A DNA stretch of 64,000 bases from Gerris lacustris (lineage: Eukaryota > Arthropoda > Insecta > Hemiptera > Gerridae), in contig OX578276.1 of NCBI GenBank assembly GCA_951217055.1, forward strand, positions 15,669,430-15,733,429, written 5' to 3'. A program made the position numbers and the translations under genes. Within the stretch, counting starts at the first letter, position 1; each line of letters opens with the position of its first letter. Under the pieces are notes generated by a model. The model was not told the DNA's origin. It saw nothing but the letters and a program-made list of their open reading frames with translations, and did no database searches. Shown one piece after another: positions 41,701 to 56,700 of this stretch.

Positions 41701-44700
41701 TGTACGGTCCAAACGATCCTTTGACAATTCAAAGGACTTGTTTGGATGACATGCGCAGTTATGTCAATCATCACACTTGTCTATATAAACACCATATAGA
41801 CTATAATTCACACTTGACTATATGAATTATAGTCCTAAACCCGTTCCAACCTAACATGATTTTATTACAGTACAATGTTAGCGAATGCGTATAAAACCTG
41901 TCGTAAACGTTTCCCGAACGATCCACGGGATGATGTACCTACAAAGGAAGGTACAAATAGGGGGATTGGAACAAACCTATAATAAACATACAAATTATTG
42001 GTATACGCTCAAAGAACTTAAACGGTAAAATACGTTAGAATTTGACATCACATTGATAGTTTTGAAAGTGAATGGGTATTTGAAGTGACTGATACCGTGA
42101 GTTCGCCCTGCTCTCTCAATTGGCGCAAAGTCAACCAGGTTATTCAAATCCCAGGTATGTGATTGGTTGTCCAAAGAGAGAGATCCGAACCAATCAGGTT
42201 CATGCTTTTTCCCACGTTCCTATATAACGAGCGCAAAATCGAAGCTAATGGACACCGCATGCTCCGAAAGCTACACAGCTCCACCAAGTAAGAAGCTCCG
42301 AGAGCCAGAGAGTGGCTCTGGCCCCTCTGGCAAGGCAAACAGTCAAACAACAGTGAAGCCAATCAGCCACAGTCAATTACCCTTCTCCATCTCTCTTTTC
42401 AGGCTCCCACTCCATCCTGGGACCTCGGCCTCTCGAGAATCTTCACTCTCAACTCTGCTTGTTTGTTGTCATGTCATCACCTTTCCCATCTTTCTACTCT
42501 TCGGGTGCAGTCCTTTCCGCTGTCTCTAAGGAATTTCTAGCGCTTGGAAGGAAAACCGACCTTGCGCGAGAATTTAGCGCTTGGGATCTGTTGGCAGTGG
42601 AAGGAGAGTTTGTCTGGCGGCTTACTGCGCTGGCCTAGCGGCATTAGCGAGGTAAGTCACAGGGAACTCCCCCTGCATCCCGAAGAATCCCCTAAACGGT
42701 CCTTTTCAGGACCACCGCAAGTTTGTTTCGCCGCAGATACATCGCGACCCACTTTCGCGCCGTATCATGACAAAATAAATATTATATAGGTATATGAAAA
42801 AGTAAACATTTAGGAACTCTTTTACTATGTTACCCACCATAACAGGAAAGAAAGTGGTGTGTAACAAAGTAAAAGAGGCACACCCATGCTCATATGATAA
42901 TCATAAAATGTTGAAAAATAGGATGGGTAACAAAGTCAATAACTATTAAAACAGAGCGATATTTAGTCCAATGTACTTTGTGATAATGGAATATCACACT
43001 CTTTAATATAATAATTTCAAAATTAAGAGTGCCAACATCCAATTCTAATCATACTAAAATTTCCTATTATACATTATTACTATTACTTCCTCCAATATTT
43101 TCCTGTGAAACCAGGTTTTCTTTTATCTTTTTGCTAAATTTATTCTTGAAATTAAATCTAATTCTAAAAAATTCAAATAATATCAAATTTTGCACTTATC
43201 ACGCAGAAGGTTCCAGGTTCAATTCGAGCTAGGAGCCCCACGCCCCACACCTCGATATTCACCCAACATCACGTTTTAAATAGGTACCTGCTTAAGTGAA
43301 GTGGCGTTTATTCTGTTACGAATATCAGTTATAAGATTTATACAACTAATGGAACGACTTACTAACCCCGTGTAATCTATTACATTTATCTATATATATA
43401 AAATTAAAGTTTTGTCTGTACATTGGTCAGAATTGAATTTGTTTTGGATACTTTTTCATTTTATACATTCCGAAAACCGAATCCGGCCTTAACTTTTTTC
43501 GTGTATGTGTTTCTGCTCCCCCAGTCACACTTCATAGGCGCAAAACTGGCTAAGCCAAATCGATTTTTTTTCAGAGGTGATCGCAAACATGTTGTGCAAT
43601 TTGTAGGCTTGGTTTCATCGAAAAATATTTGTAGATTAGTATATTAGTAGAACCAAAGTCATTAACAATTGTATAAAAATAATAACCTAAAACATTTAGG
43701 TTAACAGTGAAGGAGACAATGATTTACCGTTTCTGTTGACCCACCATAACCAAAACCCATACAGAGTCGCTAAACAAAATGTTTGGGTACTTCTAGACTC
43801 TAGACTCTAGACCACCTAAAGACTCGCGGTTTTTTTACGTTTGGTCGGAAATTGGCCCAAACCGACTGGAAAAATCCGAAACGTTTTAAAAAAATTGTAT
43901 CCCCCCCTCCCCCCTAAAAAATTAAAGATGACGGACGAAACTTTAAAGTTCTTGTGAAGAGTTATTGCGGCAAAATGGGCAGTCGTATCGAAAAGCAGAT
44001 TGCACCAGCGTAACTGATTTTAAAATATCTACAACTTTGGTCCTATGACATTTTGTCGTACCTCCATCGATTCTACCTTAAATAGAGCTATATTTGATTT
44101 TCTTTTTTTTAAATTGACTTTGAGCTCTTATGGCGACTGCAATTGTTGACCGATTTAATTTCAAATTGGGGTTCTTAAACCTCACACTAATGCTCTTTAA
44201 ATCGAATATTTACTATTTTATTAATTGTTCCTAGAACTAGAGTTATTAAATATTTACTGGTGCAACAACCGTATTCAGAAAAGAGACGTAATTAAATTAA
44301 ATCAAATTAAATAAAACATTTATTTAAAGAGATATTATTTTTAAATCCTTTATATTATTAACTTCACTTTTGTGCCTGGGGGAGTGCCTGGGTGCCTGGG
44401 GGAGTGCCTGGGTGCCTGGGGGAGTGCCTGGGTGCCTGGGGGAGTGCCTGGGTGCCTGGCGTCAACATTTTTGGAAGGCTAGTTAACCCTATTCTACTTA
44501 TCCGATCGAGCTGAAACTTGGCACATAGACTCTCTACCAATACAACAACATTTTAAAAAATTAATTAATTAATTAAATTTAATTAATTAATTAATATTTC
44601 AATTTAATTAATTTTTTTTAAAAAATGAATGGATTAAATAAATTTTAAAAAATTAAGTATTAAAAGTAAAATAAAAAATTAATTAATTAATTAATTGGTT

Positions 44701-47700
44701 GGTATATAAAATCTTTGGAAGGCTAGTTAACCCTCTTCTACTTATCCGATCGAGCTGAAATTTGGCACATAGACTCTCTACCAATACAAAAACATTTTAA
44801 CAAATTAATTAATAAATTAAATTTAATTAATTAATTAATTAATTTCTCAATTTAATTAATTATCTTTTTAAAAATGAATGGATTAATTAATATTTAAAAA
44901 TTAAGTAATAAAAATTTATTTAATTAATTAATTAATTGGTAGGTATATATAAAATCTTTATAGGGCTAGTTAACCCTCTTCCAGTCGTCCAATCGAGCTA
45001 AAACTTGGCACATAGACTCTCTACCAATACGTCCCCCTCACAACCAAAATGCAAAAATATAAAGGATTTATAATAAAAACTTGGTTTTTATGGGCTGGTA
45101 TTATTCTCTGTCTGTCTCCCAGTGTTAATAATAATTATAATTTGATTTAAATTAAAATAATTTTAATATATAATAAATTTTATAACTCCTGGAATTTAAA
45201 AATGATCTTGGGAAATTCTTTGAACAAATTAATATCAATATTTTTTTTTACTTTTCAGACGAAGCGATAAAAATCTTGGGACATGAAAAGATTCCAGTCA
45301 CAAAAGATGAATTGGTAATAATAAAAATTTATACATTTAAAAAGAATCATTTCGTCAATCATTTTTTTTTTTTTTTTAATGACTGCAATTGAACCTCATC
45401 AACAAGAGAAGGTTATAACTCGTGAACGTTGTATGTGTTACTGTATAGTATTTTTTGTTCGGTATGATAGTAATTAATTTTTAATCCATTTTTAAGTAGA
45501 TGTACGTAACAAGAAAAGGGAAGTACTTGTTCATTTCCCAAGACTTGGAAATGAAGGGTAGTCAATATTAATTCTTTTAATTTGTTCAACCAAAACTAGC
45601 ATAAGTACTAGCTTTCACCCCACGCTCCGCGTGGGGCTCATGCTAGGTATTAGTGGCTATGTCTCAAATAATCATGTAGTTCTAACAATTAAATTAAATT
45701 CCTAAATAGTTTTGTTTCCAAAGCCTTCTAGGAATAAAATCAGGACTATATTACACATCATTAATAATTCATTCCATTACTAAGAATATAATACTCTCCA
45801 AATCGTAGTTTGGAGTCTATATATATATTTATAAAATAACCAATAGAAACTAAGTAATATAGTACTAGTGGTGGTAGTAATAACTACAATGCTAAATAAA
45901 GGTATAATAAATAAGAAAATAAACGTAGTAAAAACCAATTAGACTGGGAAGTCATTGAAAATTAAACTCAAATAGAAGGTTATTTAGATGCTAAACACAA
46001 TTTAGATTTTAAACACAATCATACAGAACCATCTTAGACTAAAAGAAAAATTATAGAAACTTTTATTGATTTCCAAAAGGCCTTCGACAGTGTGCATCAT
46101 TATACCTTGTACAGTAAATTATTTGACTTAGGTGTATCCCAGAAAATATTTTCTCTCATTAAAAGTCTCTACAATCACGCACAAACTAAATTATCAAATT
46201 TAATAACGAGTTTACTGGGCCCATATATATTACTAAAGGCCTTTTGTAAGGAGAAATAATGTCCCCCCTGCTATTTAACCTTCTAATCTCAGACATCAAG
46301 CTATTTTTCCGTGCTAAGGGTGTGCAAGGGGCAAGGTGTAAGTATTGACGGACTTGTAGATGTAATATTATTGCTTTTTGCCGATGATTTGATCCTTCTG
46401 TCCGACTCAGAACACGATATGAATAAAAAATTAAATATCCTAGCTGAATATTGTGAGCAGAAATGTTTACAAGTCAATCTAGCTAAAACTAAAGTTTTAA
46501 AATTTAGTAAAGGAAAACTATCTAACAAAACTCAAAAGATCTTCTATCGCGGAAATATCATTGACGAGGTTAAACAGTTTAACTACTTAGGAGTGTGTTT
46601 TTCAAGGAAAGGTTTGTTTGAAGCAGCGACTAGCGACTAAACAAGCAGTAAGCCGATGTCGAGCTGTAGGGGGAGTGCTAAAGGAAACTCTGGCCAGAGC
46701 AAAAAATAATTCCTTTCAAGCCGCACTTAAAACCTATAATGCGTGTGCTTTGTCATCTTTAACTTACGGTGCCCAGGTGTGGTCACTGCGCTACCTTGAG
46801 GATCTTGAAATAGCACAAAACTACTTTTTTAAAACTTACTTCTCACTAATGAAAAACGTGCCCCATTATGTCATTCGATCTGAATTCAACATAACACATG
46901 TCTCGGTACTAGTATTGAAGTTGACTATTAACTGGGTAAACCACATTCATTCCTTGGAAGAGAACCATATTTTGAAAGTTTGTTACAATAGGCTCAAATA
47001 TTTAGATTCAGTTCCGTCAAACAATCACAAATTAAATTGGTTCACTCAATTAAAAAAATTGCTTTGCCGAATAGACATCGACACAGATATCCTTAATAGC
47101 CCTATCAACACTCGTGCAAAACAGACTATATTAGACAGTTTCGAAAAGACTCTTAAGAGCGAAGACCAAAGAAGGATTGAGGAATCTTCTTATAACTTAA
47201 TCTACAAGGTTATAAACTGTTCACACAATCAAAATACTAATTATCTGAACATGGGCCTGCCTTACAATTATATGAAACTTTTAGCGCAATTACGTACTTC
47301 TGGCCACAACAATCTAACAATTACTATGAAAGGAATTAGTTATCGAATTAAAACCAATGATCTGTGCACAATTTGTCAGCTTCAGGAACCAGAAGATCTA
47401 CCTCATTTAATGTTAAGGTGTCCTAGCTACAAAATTCTTAGAGACCAATTTATCCCAAGCCAGTTAATAAGCGAGTCAAACCAAGATACCATCACTTTAG
47501 CCTCTATTCTTAATGTTTTTGAGAGAACTACCGCCTATAACATCTTCAAATTCTTTACTCTATTGTTAGAAACCAGATCTTTCCTTCTAAACGAATAATC
47601 GATACATTACAATTACATTCTTAGGGATAGGTTTATATCCATAAAAGCGTGAACTTACCTGTTTAAAACTGAAATTTATAATACTTTGAAATAACACACA

Positions 47701-50700
47701 GAATAATGCATCATCGGCAAGAAAATTATCACCATAAGGAAACAAAAAAAAAAAAATAAATAAATAAATAAAATCATAAAATTCCCATCATATTATCACA
47801 CTATATATTTAGATTAAATATAATAATCTTAGTTTTATGACTAATGCAGCAGGTTTATTTTGATATTTTATCTTTGTTATGATTAAATTAAATAGAAGAA
47901 AAACTGTTTTTAATTTATTTTTTGTTATTAATTTTGATTTTGAATCTTTGTTATGATCAAATAGAAGACAAACTGTTCATAATATTTATATTGTATGTAA
48001 ATGTAATTGCACATCAAAAACTAGTTTAATTTTATTTTTATTTTGGATCTTGTACGGGTGAAACCAATGTTATATTTACGTATTATTATCTTGTAAGCAA
48101 CTCATTGTAACAAGCTGAAAAGCTTATATACAATAAAATTTCTATTCTATTCTATTCTAACTACAATGCTAAATAAAGGTATAATAAATAAGAAAATAAA
48201 CGTAGTCAAAACCAATTAGACTGGGAAGTCATTGAAAATTTAACTCAAATAGAAGGTTATTTAGATGCAGGTTATAAACAAAGTTAAACAAGGTCGAAAA
48301 AGCAGTGTCGCCAACCTGATTTCAACAACTTCATTACATTAGCCATTAATTTTCTACTATTTATAAAATAATTAAGTTGGTAATCCTTAATTTTTCGCCC
48401 TACTTTACTTTTTCGCCCTACTTTTACTTTTTCCCAACTTTTTAAGTTCAGAAATAACTTACTTTAGTCCCTCAAACTAAACTAATCCAAAATCATTAAT
48501 TTTTTTCCCTACTGGAGATAAATAAAATTTGTTGTACAAAAACTATTATACACTTCCCCCTTTAATTAGCACTGATATGATTTTTTTGTGTTGACAGTGT
48601 CTGGTGCTGTGCACTTTGGAACGAACTGGTGTGGTGAGTTATCTTTTTTTTTCTTTTTTTTTTTCAATGATTCTAATAAATGGTCCTAATAAAATTATTT
48701 GCTTTTCATCAAAACAAATAAAAGCTATTGAAGAGGACATCAATATAGAAAAAAAAACACAAGTTAAAAACGATATAGAAATAAAAATAATAATATTTAA
48801 ATAATTAATAAGATTTCCTTTATAAATGTTTTTATTGAGAGAAGCAATGCCAGAAAATCTCTTAATGTAGGTATGATTAATAGGGTAATTAAAAACATTA
48901 ATTATACATGATACCTAGGTGAAATGAAAAAAAAAAGGTAACTCCTTCCGTGGATATATTGTATAGATTTAGATAATAATATCCTCAGAACAACAACTCG
49001 TGGATGGCTTGTGGTCCGCAGGCACTTTTCACCTCGAAACCAGGTTCAAAACCGATTTTGATATAATTTTTTTTAATTCTCTTGTGTTGTGTCGGGGTTG
49101 TTATGGCACATATTAATGTTATTATTTGGACGACCATATGTTTGTGCATTACGTTTCTCTTCCTTGTACAGATAAAGGATGGTAAAGCTGTTGTGGAAGC
49201 TTTTAAAACAATTCAAGAATTAGAGTGGAGTGACCCTGTTCATCTTAAAACAACAATGAAAAACACGCTTTTATGTAAACAGGAAAACGGTAAATATATA
49301 ATAAATATACATATATGTGAATGTGTATGCAGTGTGTCTAGTAATTACTAGTCCGAACTTCATGATGTGGTTTGTCGTAGGGATGAAACATTCAAGAAAT
49401 ATCATATCACATTTATATTCCTATCTTTCTTAGTTTTCTGTTTGTCTCTCTGTATGTGTTGTTTACTAAAATATAAATAACTAAAGAACTCTTTGGAGAA
49501 TTGAGTTGAAAATTGGTACAGTTTTTAGTCTTACTGAAGTCCGTTTAAGGAGAAAATATTACTTCTAGTTTTAAAATGGTGGTTAGTTCAAAATTTTAAA
49601 GTTTAATTATTCGTAAATGAGAGTTGTCTCAAACAAATGTCCCTAAATGTCATTATACTTAATTTAATACTCATGTATAATATTCAGAGTAAGGAAGGGG
49701 TAGAGGGAACAATACTATAGAATCAGGGTCTCAAAAAGTGATTCATTATGCGACACCCATATACTAAACCTCCCAAGCGGCAGTTTGGTGAAACAGTATC
49801 GATATCTCTATAAAAACTCGAAATTTATCAGATGTCAGCTGATAAAGATAAGAATAATGTGATATTTTCTTACGACATTTAATTGAAGCGAGCGTAGCGA
49901 GCTTCCTACATTCAACGAAATATGCTCCGTGTCTGTCTGTCTGTCTGTCTGTCTGTCAGTAACGTTCACGCGTGTGACGATAACTTGAGTAAAAGTTGAC
50001 CGATTTAGTTGAAATTTGGTATACATGTTCCTCTTACTAATACTCAGGCTAAGTTCGTTGGACAGCGTGATCCGTCCAAGAGTTCGCGCGCAACGCTCGC
50101 GTAAACGAGAGGTACAAAAATTAAATTGGAATTTCAGGACGGGAAAAGATTCTATCATCATCTATTCGATGAGACGAACATTTTTTTTCAAATAACATTT
50201 TTTACTAAAACCAAAAGCGACACCGCTATAACTTAATAAAGATCTAAAGCGGACCTAAACGTTTATAATAGAGAAAACAACCTTTTTACCGATATCTTAC
50301 GTTCTAACGTAACGATTTTAATAAAACTTCATATACACCATCTAATGCACAATTGAAACAGGTATGCAAAATTTCAACTTGATACAAGCAAAATTCTTTG
50401 CGTAGTGACGAGATACATTTATAATAATTGTTTAAAAGCTACCGCGGGTGGTGAAGATTGTTATAGTCGTATAGTGTATAGGTTTGTTTAGGAAGTAAAG
50501 CTTTGTACCGAGTACCCCCACTCTTCCCTACACTACCCTCTTCCACTTATCTTCAACTATGACATTCATCATGATTAATAAATTTCAATATTCAGCATTT
50601 CATTGCAATACGCTCGCTTCAATGATAGAGCCACGCGATGCCTAGTATTTTAATACAGTTTTCTTTATAAATACATATGTACTTTAATGTTTGTTGTTAA

Positions 50701-53700
50701 CCGTATTAATTATCTAAAGGCAGTTACGTTGTTAATAACATGTAATAGTTCCTAGATAGCCAAATGCAATCTTATATAAAACAAAATCGTCTTCTAAAGC
50801 AATCACATCAGATTTTCCTCTTACATATTTGATATTTTGACAAATTTGACATTTCTATTGAGACAATCAAACAAAGCAGAAGATGAGGTTAAAGGTTTTG
50901 TTGACAAGCGTCCGTGGGCACGGAAGGACAAGGAATAGACCAATAAGACAAGAACCAGTGACCACGTGATCGTGCTGTTGTCACTGTAGTTCGGGTTGAG
51001 CTCGCTTGAGAGGTTTAGTATATGGGTGTCGCATAATGAACCACTTTTCACTCCCTCTACCACTCTACCCCTTCCTTACTCTGAGGTATAATATATACAG
51101 GGTGTTATAAAGAAAGATTGTAAAATATTTTATCTACGATTGCTACGAAATGTAAACATTATATCTCTGTTTAGATGCGTAGAAAGTGATTATTTACGTA
51201 CTTGTATTCATTGCGCATGCGCGTCTCATAGTTCTAAAGAATTCCTCTTCTTTACCACTCTAGCGCGGTAAAGAAGAGGAATTCTTCAGCTTTACGCACG
51301 ATTAGCGAGTTTGTTTACATTTAACAAAACTAATTTGCTATTCTTTTATTAAAGTAACTGTTTATATCGAGTTTTTTTGTGAAGAACAATGAATGAATCA
51401 AGTGGCTTTGACGAAAATGTAGAGAATAATACTCCTCCAGAAATAATTAATTCGGCAAAAAATATAACTCAAGATTAATGTCATCTTTATCAAGAGAAGA
51501 GATACGAACTTACATACAGCAAGTATATTTTTTTCTGTATTTATTATTTAAATCTAACAATCGTAGATAAAGTACGGTACGCAACTCGTGTGAAAACGGC
51601 ATTTTGCATTGCTCGTGTGGTTTTACTACCCTCGCTGTCGCTCGGGTGCAAACTCCACACTCGCATGCAAAATGCTACTTTCCGCACTCGACGCGTAATG
51701 TACTATAAAGAGGTAATAGTAGTAGTAAACATGGGTCCGCAAAGTAACTGTTTCGGAGATATGGAAGGTTATTGTTTTTTTGAAACATTTATTTATTATT
51801 TAATGTACAAATGATGAATAGAAGCTTCTAGCAAAACCAATAAAAAAAGTTACAGAATATGTTCAAAGCACGTTATCTTTGTCTGAAGGATATTCCTCTA
51901 TATAACTCTTTCTAATATCCGCTCATTGGCTCGTATTTGTTGGCATTTTTGATTAATTCATAACTGCAGCTCCACGAGGCTATTCACAGAAGTACCTTAG
52001 ACCAACCTTTTTAAATATCCCCAATAAAAGAAATCTAGGAGGTTTAAATCAGGCGATCTAGTAGGCAGAAGACAAAGGTATCTTCGAAAACATTACTTTG
52101 CAGACCGATGTAGACTTTACCTCTATATTTTACACTCTTTTTCTTAACACCCTGTATACAGGGTGTCCCATTGCATGTAGATCAAACGGCTACCACTTTT
52201 AAACTAGGGAAAATTAAGGAAGATGTTTCAAGTAAAACATTTTTTAATGAAACAAAAAAAAAAAAAGAAAACAAATCCAACCATCAAGGCCAATATGGCC
52301 CTTTGATGAACTTGGTTTCCTTTTAACACTAAATTTTTTTATTCTTCTAAAAAAATAAATTTTGATCACATTTTTGTACAGCTTTCATAGTTTAAGTAAA
52401 AAAGCCTTCAAAGTTGACTACTCTAGTGTGCAGTTTTTACAAGACAAAGTAATGTCACCTTAACCCTAAAACGCTAAATGTACGTAAAAATGACGTACCT
52501 ACAGTTTTAGTTAAATGTGAAAATTTTATAAACGTAATAAAACTTGTTAATGAAGGCATATTAGAATCTTTTATGAATAATTTTGTTAGCCCAAACCCCT
52601 CTGTATCAAAGTTTTTAAAATTTTCTTTTTTTACGCCAATTTCTACAAATTGAGCAATAATTTATGCTAGTTTGATTTAACTTCGGATAAAAAGGATTAA
52701 AGAAAGTTAAATTCCTTTAATTTTTAAATGAGTTGTCCTAAGTTTGATTGCAAGTACATACCTCATTCGCATAACTTAAACTTAAAATAGAGAGAATAAA
52801 ATGTAAAACTAGCAAAAATTATTGTTTAATTTATAAAAATTGGTTTAAAAAAAGTAGAAATTAAAACATATTTTGTCTAAAAACTTGTGTTTTATCTAAG
52901 AAGTTTACGTCGAGCTAATATAAAAATACATCATTTTTGGTTATAAGCTTTAATAGGGCGAGCGAAGGCGAGTTTGAAGTTGGTGTGAAAAGTTTCTCCC
53001 CTTGAGATGAAGGTGGTCTTTTGGTGACTTTAGAAGGCTTCTGGTGGTCATGTTTGCGTTGAAGGTGGTCCCGATGCCATGTTTCCGGAGAATCCGGCTG
53101 TTTATTCTTGTAAAAACCGCATACTAAAGTAGTCAAGTTTGAAGGCTATTTCTGCTTAAACTATGAAAGATATTAAAAAATGTGATTGAGATTTTTTTCA
53201 TACTTTTTACTGAACTTTTCAGAAAAATAACCAAACTTGAGGGTCAAGAGAAAACAACGTTTTTCAAAGGGCTATATTGGACCCTAAGATGGGCGGAATC
53301 AATTTTTTTTATTTCTGTTTCATTAAATTACGCCTAAAGTTCTACAACTTTTAACTTGAAACATTTTTCTTAATTTCTCCTATTTAAAAAGTTATAGCCG
53401 TTTGATCTATTTGAAATAAAACACCCTGTATATTATTTTTGTGATATAACGCGAGGAAGCTATGTATTATCCTAATTAATTGAATGTTTCACGAAACATT
53501 TTGAATATTTATTCTTAAATTTATGATCATGAATTTTTCATGACCAATGAACGTTTAACTTACCTTTCAGTTTAGCACACCCCATAATCCGATTCAACCC
53601 TCTTTTGTATCACGATATAAACAATTATTGTGCCGATGTGCATAATCACTAATAACCTTGAACCGGACAAATATGACAAGAAATAGTTCAATAATTCTTG

Positions 53701-56700
53701 GGTAAATATACAAATGTCAAGGTTGTAATTAATTAATTATTTAATTTTCAGATGGTATAAAGGACGATTGTGAACGTGTTGGTAAAATAATTGCCTGCTA
53801 TTTTACTAAAAATAACAAGGTAAGCTTGAGCACTATTATAACCTTACTTGATATCATTATCTCATTGTTATGCACAGTTGACTGGCAACAAAAAGTATAA
53901 TGAAGGATTTCCTATAATCTATATTTTTAACTTTTATTCCAGTTAATAAAGATTTGTTATTATTGGCACCGTCCCATTTTTAGGATCCATAAGCCAAAAC
54001 GATGATATGGCCACCGAAAGCGAAGCGGTGAGGAGTTAAGCGTATAGTTGAACGGAGCTGGGCGGAGTTGTGTCCAGGGGGTATGGCAACCGAAAGTGGA
54101 GCGGTGAGGAGTTAAGCGTATAGTCGAACGGAGCTGGGAGGAGTTGTGTCCAGGGGGTATGGCCACCGAAAGCGGAGCGGTGAGGAGTTAAGCGTATAGT
54201 TGAACGAAGCTGGGTGGAGTTGTGTCCAGGGGGTATGGCCACCGAAAGCGGAGCGGTGAGGAGGTAAGCGTATAGTTGAAAGGAGCTGGGCGGAGTTGTG
54301 TCCAGGGGGTATGGCCACCGAAAGCGGAGCGGTGAGGAGGTAAGCGTATAGTTGAAAGGAGCTGGGCGGAGTTGTGTCCAGGGGGTATGGCCACCGAAAG
54401 CGGAGCGGTGAGGAGTTAAGCGAATAGTTGAACGGAGCTGGGCGGAGTTGTTCGCCGACACTCGTAATCCAATTTTTCCACTCGTCCCCACAACGCGAAT
54501 GGCCGTTTACACATTCGCGCTCGCTATTCGCCTCGTGGTTCGCCGGCACTCGCTAGTAATTCAACTACTAAAGCAATTAATGGCTATTAGTACACACAAT
54601 AAAAACACACTGGTGGGTTAAGTTAAATAAAAATGAAAATAGAAGTTTATATATGCTTTACTCGTATATTATTTATATATAAACTTTATATACATTTTTA
54701 TATTAGTTATATATAAACTTTATATAGTTTTATTTACGTTTTATATTAGCTATATAAATCAAATTATAATTATCATTAACTGCGGGAGACATACAGAGAA
54801 AAATATACCCCAGCACGGGCCTTCTATATACCCGTTACAGGCGCTCTTACCAACAGAGCTATACTGGAGAATGATTTTCTCTGTCGTTACCGATACCAAG
54901 TCCCGAATCCAAGCTTTCAATATTTTCTATACAAATCTAGCAAGCCAATATTCACGGCAATTGAACTAGACCGAGAATTAACGCTTATAATTATAAAGTA
55001 CTCAATTAGTACCTGTACATAGTATAATCAATTAGAAATTCAAATTTTTAAGTTTTAGGTAGTATTCTTACTACGGAAAGATTAAATTTTAAACCCTAAG
55101 GGCGGCAAATTACCAAGGAACATCCTGGACTAATGATAATTTACTATCAATCATTACATGAATATAATATAATATTTATTTATTTATTTATTTAATACAA
55201 ATTACAAAGATATCCATACATAAAATAAATGTTAATATAATTTACAATTACCATTGCAGAAGATATATTTAATTTGTTTAGCTGGCCGCAAAAGCAGTAG
55301 ATTGAGCGCGACTCAGCTATTTAAGACTAATTTATTTAATGCTGTTTAATTTATTTAATTTAGGTGCTTAATATATAATACATTAATATATACATATAAT
55401 ATATTAATTTATACATATAATATATTAGTAATTTATTGATTACAACAAAACATATTACAACATAAATATACATAACTCAATAATTGTATAGTACAGATAA
55501 TTAATTATACATATTGTGTTTGGAAAAATCAAAATTCTTCACTTAAATGGTAGCACTGTTAATTTTTCAAAATTGATATACATAATAATTCTCTTTTACG
55601 AATTTCCTTGGGGAATCCATTTCTGAGCTTAATTTAGTGATTGAACCAACAGAATGCGCTTCACTCCAAATAAAATGGCAACACTGCTTATATATTAGGT
55701 TAAAACAACAGTAGATCTGTTTGTTATCCTCAAGGAGGATGGATGAGGTGGAGGGAGCGTATAGTCCGATATCATGATTTCAAAAAGTTGCTCAAAGATT
55801 GATGACACCAAACGCCAAAACATAATAAAGCCTCGTCCAGACTGCCGAACCGAACAGAGGAAACGAGCCGAGCATTGGTGTCTGCGCATGCCCAGTCTAA
55901 AGTGCGCCTGCGCATCTTACTCTGGGCATGCGCAGAGACCAATGTTCGGATCGTTTCCTCTGTTCTGTTCGGCAGTCTGGACAAGGCTTAACCTATTGTA
56001 TTGTTACCAATCAATTATGTTTTATCACCGATAGCTTATCACTGTTATCACCATTATCAATTGCTTTTATTAAGTACTTGCTGCTTCTTTCTTTATTATT
56101 ATTATTACGCATCAGTCATGAGAAGACTATTAGCGCCATGTCTAGATTACACGGCGTTCCTCACAGGGCGTGATAAGCCTAGCTTTTCTATACTGTGTAG
56201 GATGACTTCGCACTCCCGCTCTGTATCCCTACCTATCAGTTTAACTGAGGCGTGGGACCCTACTAGTATGACCAAGCAGAAGGAAGTTCTTCACCCCCAC
56301 TTCTAGGTCTGGGCGAGGTCTTCAGCAACACATTTGCTCATTTATTTGTTACGGAAGAAACATAGACTTGCATCTTGCATATAAACATATTCCACCAGCC
56401 TGGACTTGGACCATCAATGACCAGGAGTCTCTGTTCACGGGAGAAACAAATGATCGTGACAGGTGGAGGTGGAATCGCAAATCGTAACGAAGATAACCTT
56501 AACCTATATTAATGGCTCCGCCATCCTGAGCTTAGACTAGCAAAGTCCAGGAAGCCTGTCAATGGAACATAATCATGGGAAACAAATAACAGGTGGAGGC
56601 GGAGCCGAGATCAAGTCTAAAAAAAATTCACCAAAATTAAACCTAACTATTTAATTGTACATTACGCGTCTAGTGCGGAAAGTAGCATTTTGCATGCGAG

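Noticed and set aside
50821..51063. 80-codon minus ORF
   Set aside because: Ends within the inverted repeat arm at 51015-51095; no family resemblance.
53960..54549. Overlapping minus-strand frames of 68-151 codons with TPWTQLRPAPFNYT-type repeats
   Set aside because: They are translations of the 76-bp minisatellite in three frames; no start context, no exon signals, and the repeat length is not a multiple of three.
54800..54860. tRNA gene on the minus strand
   Set aside because: Good A box (TAGCTCTGTTGGTAAGAGCG) but damaged B box and no acceptor stem; a second copy at 60.8 kb shows it is a SINE.
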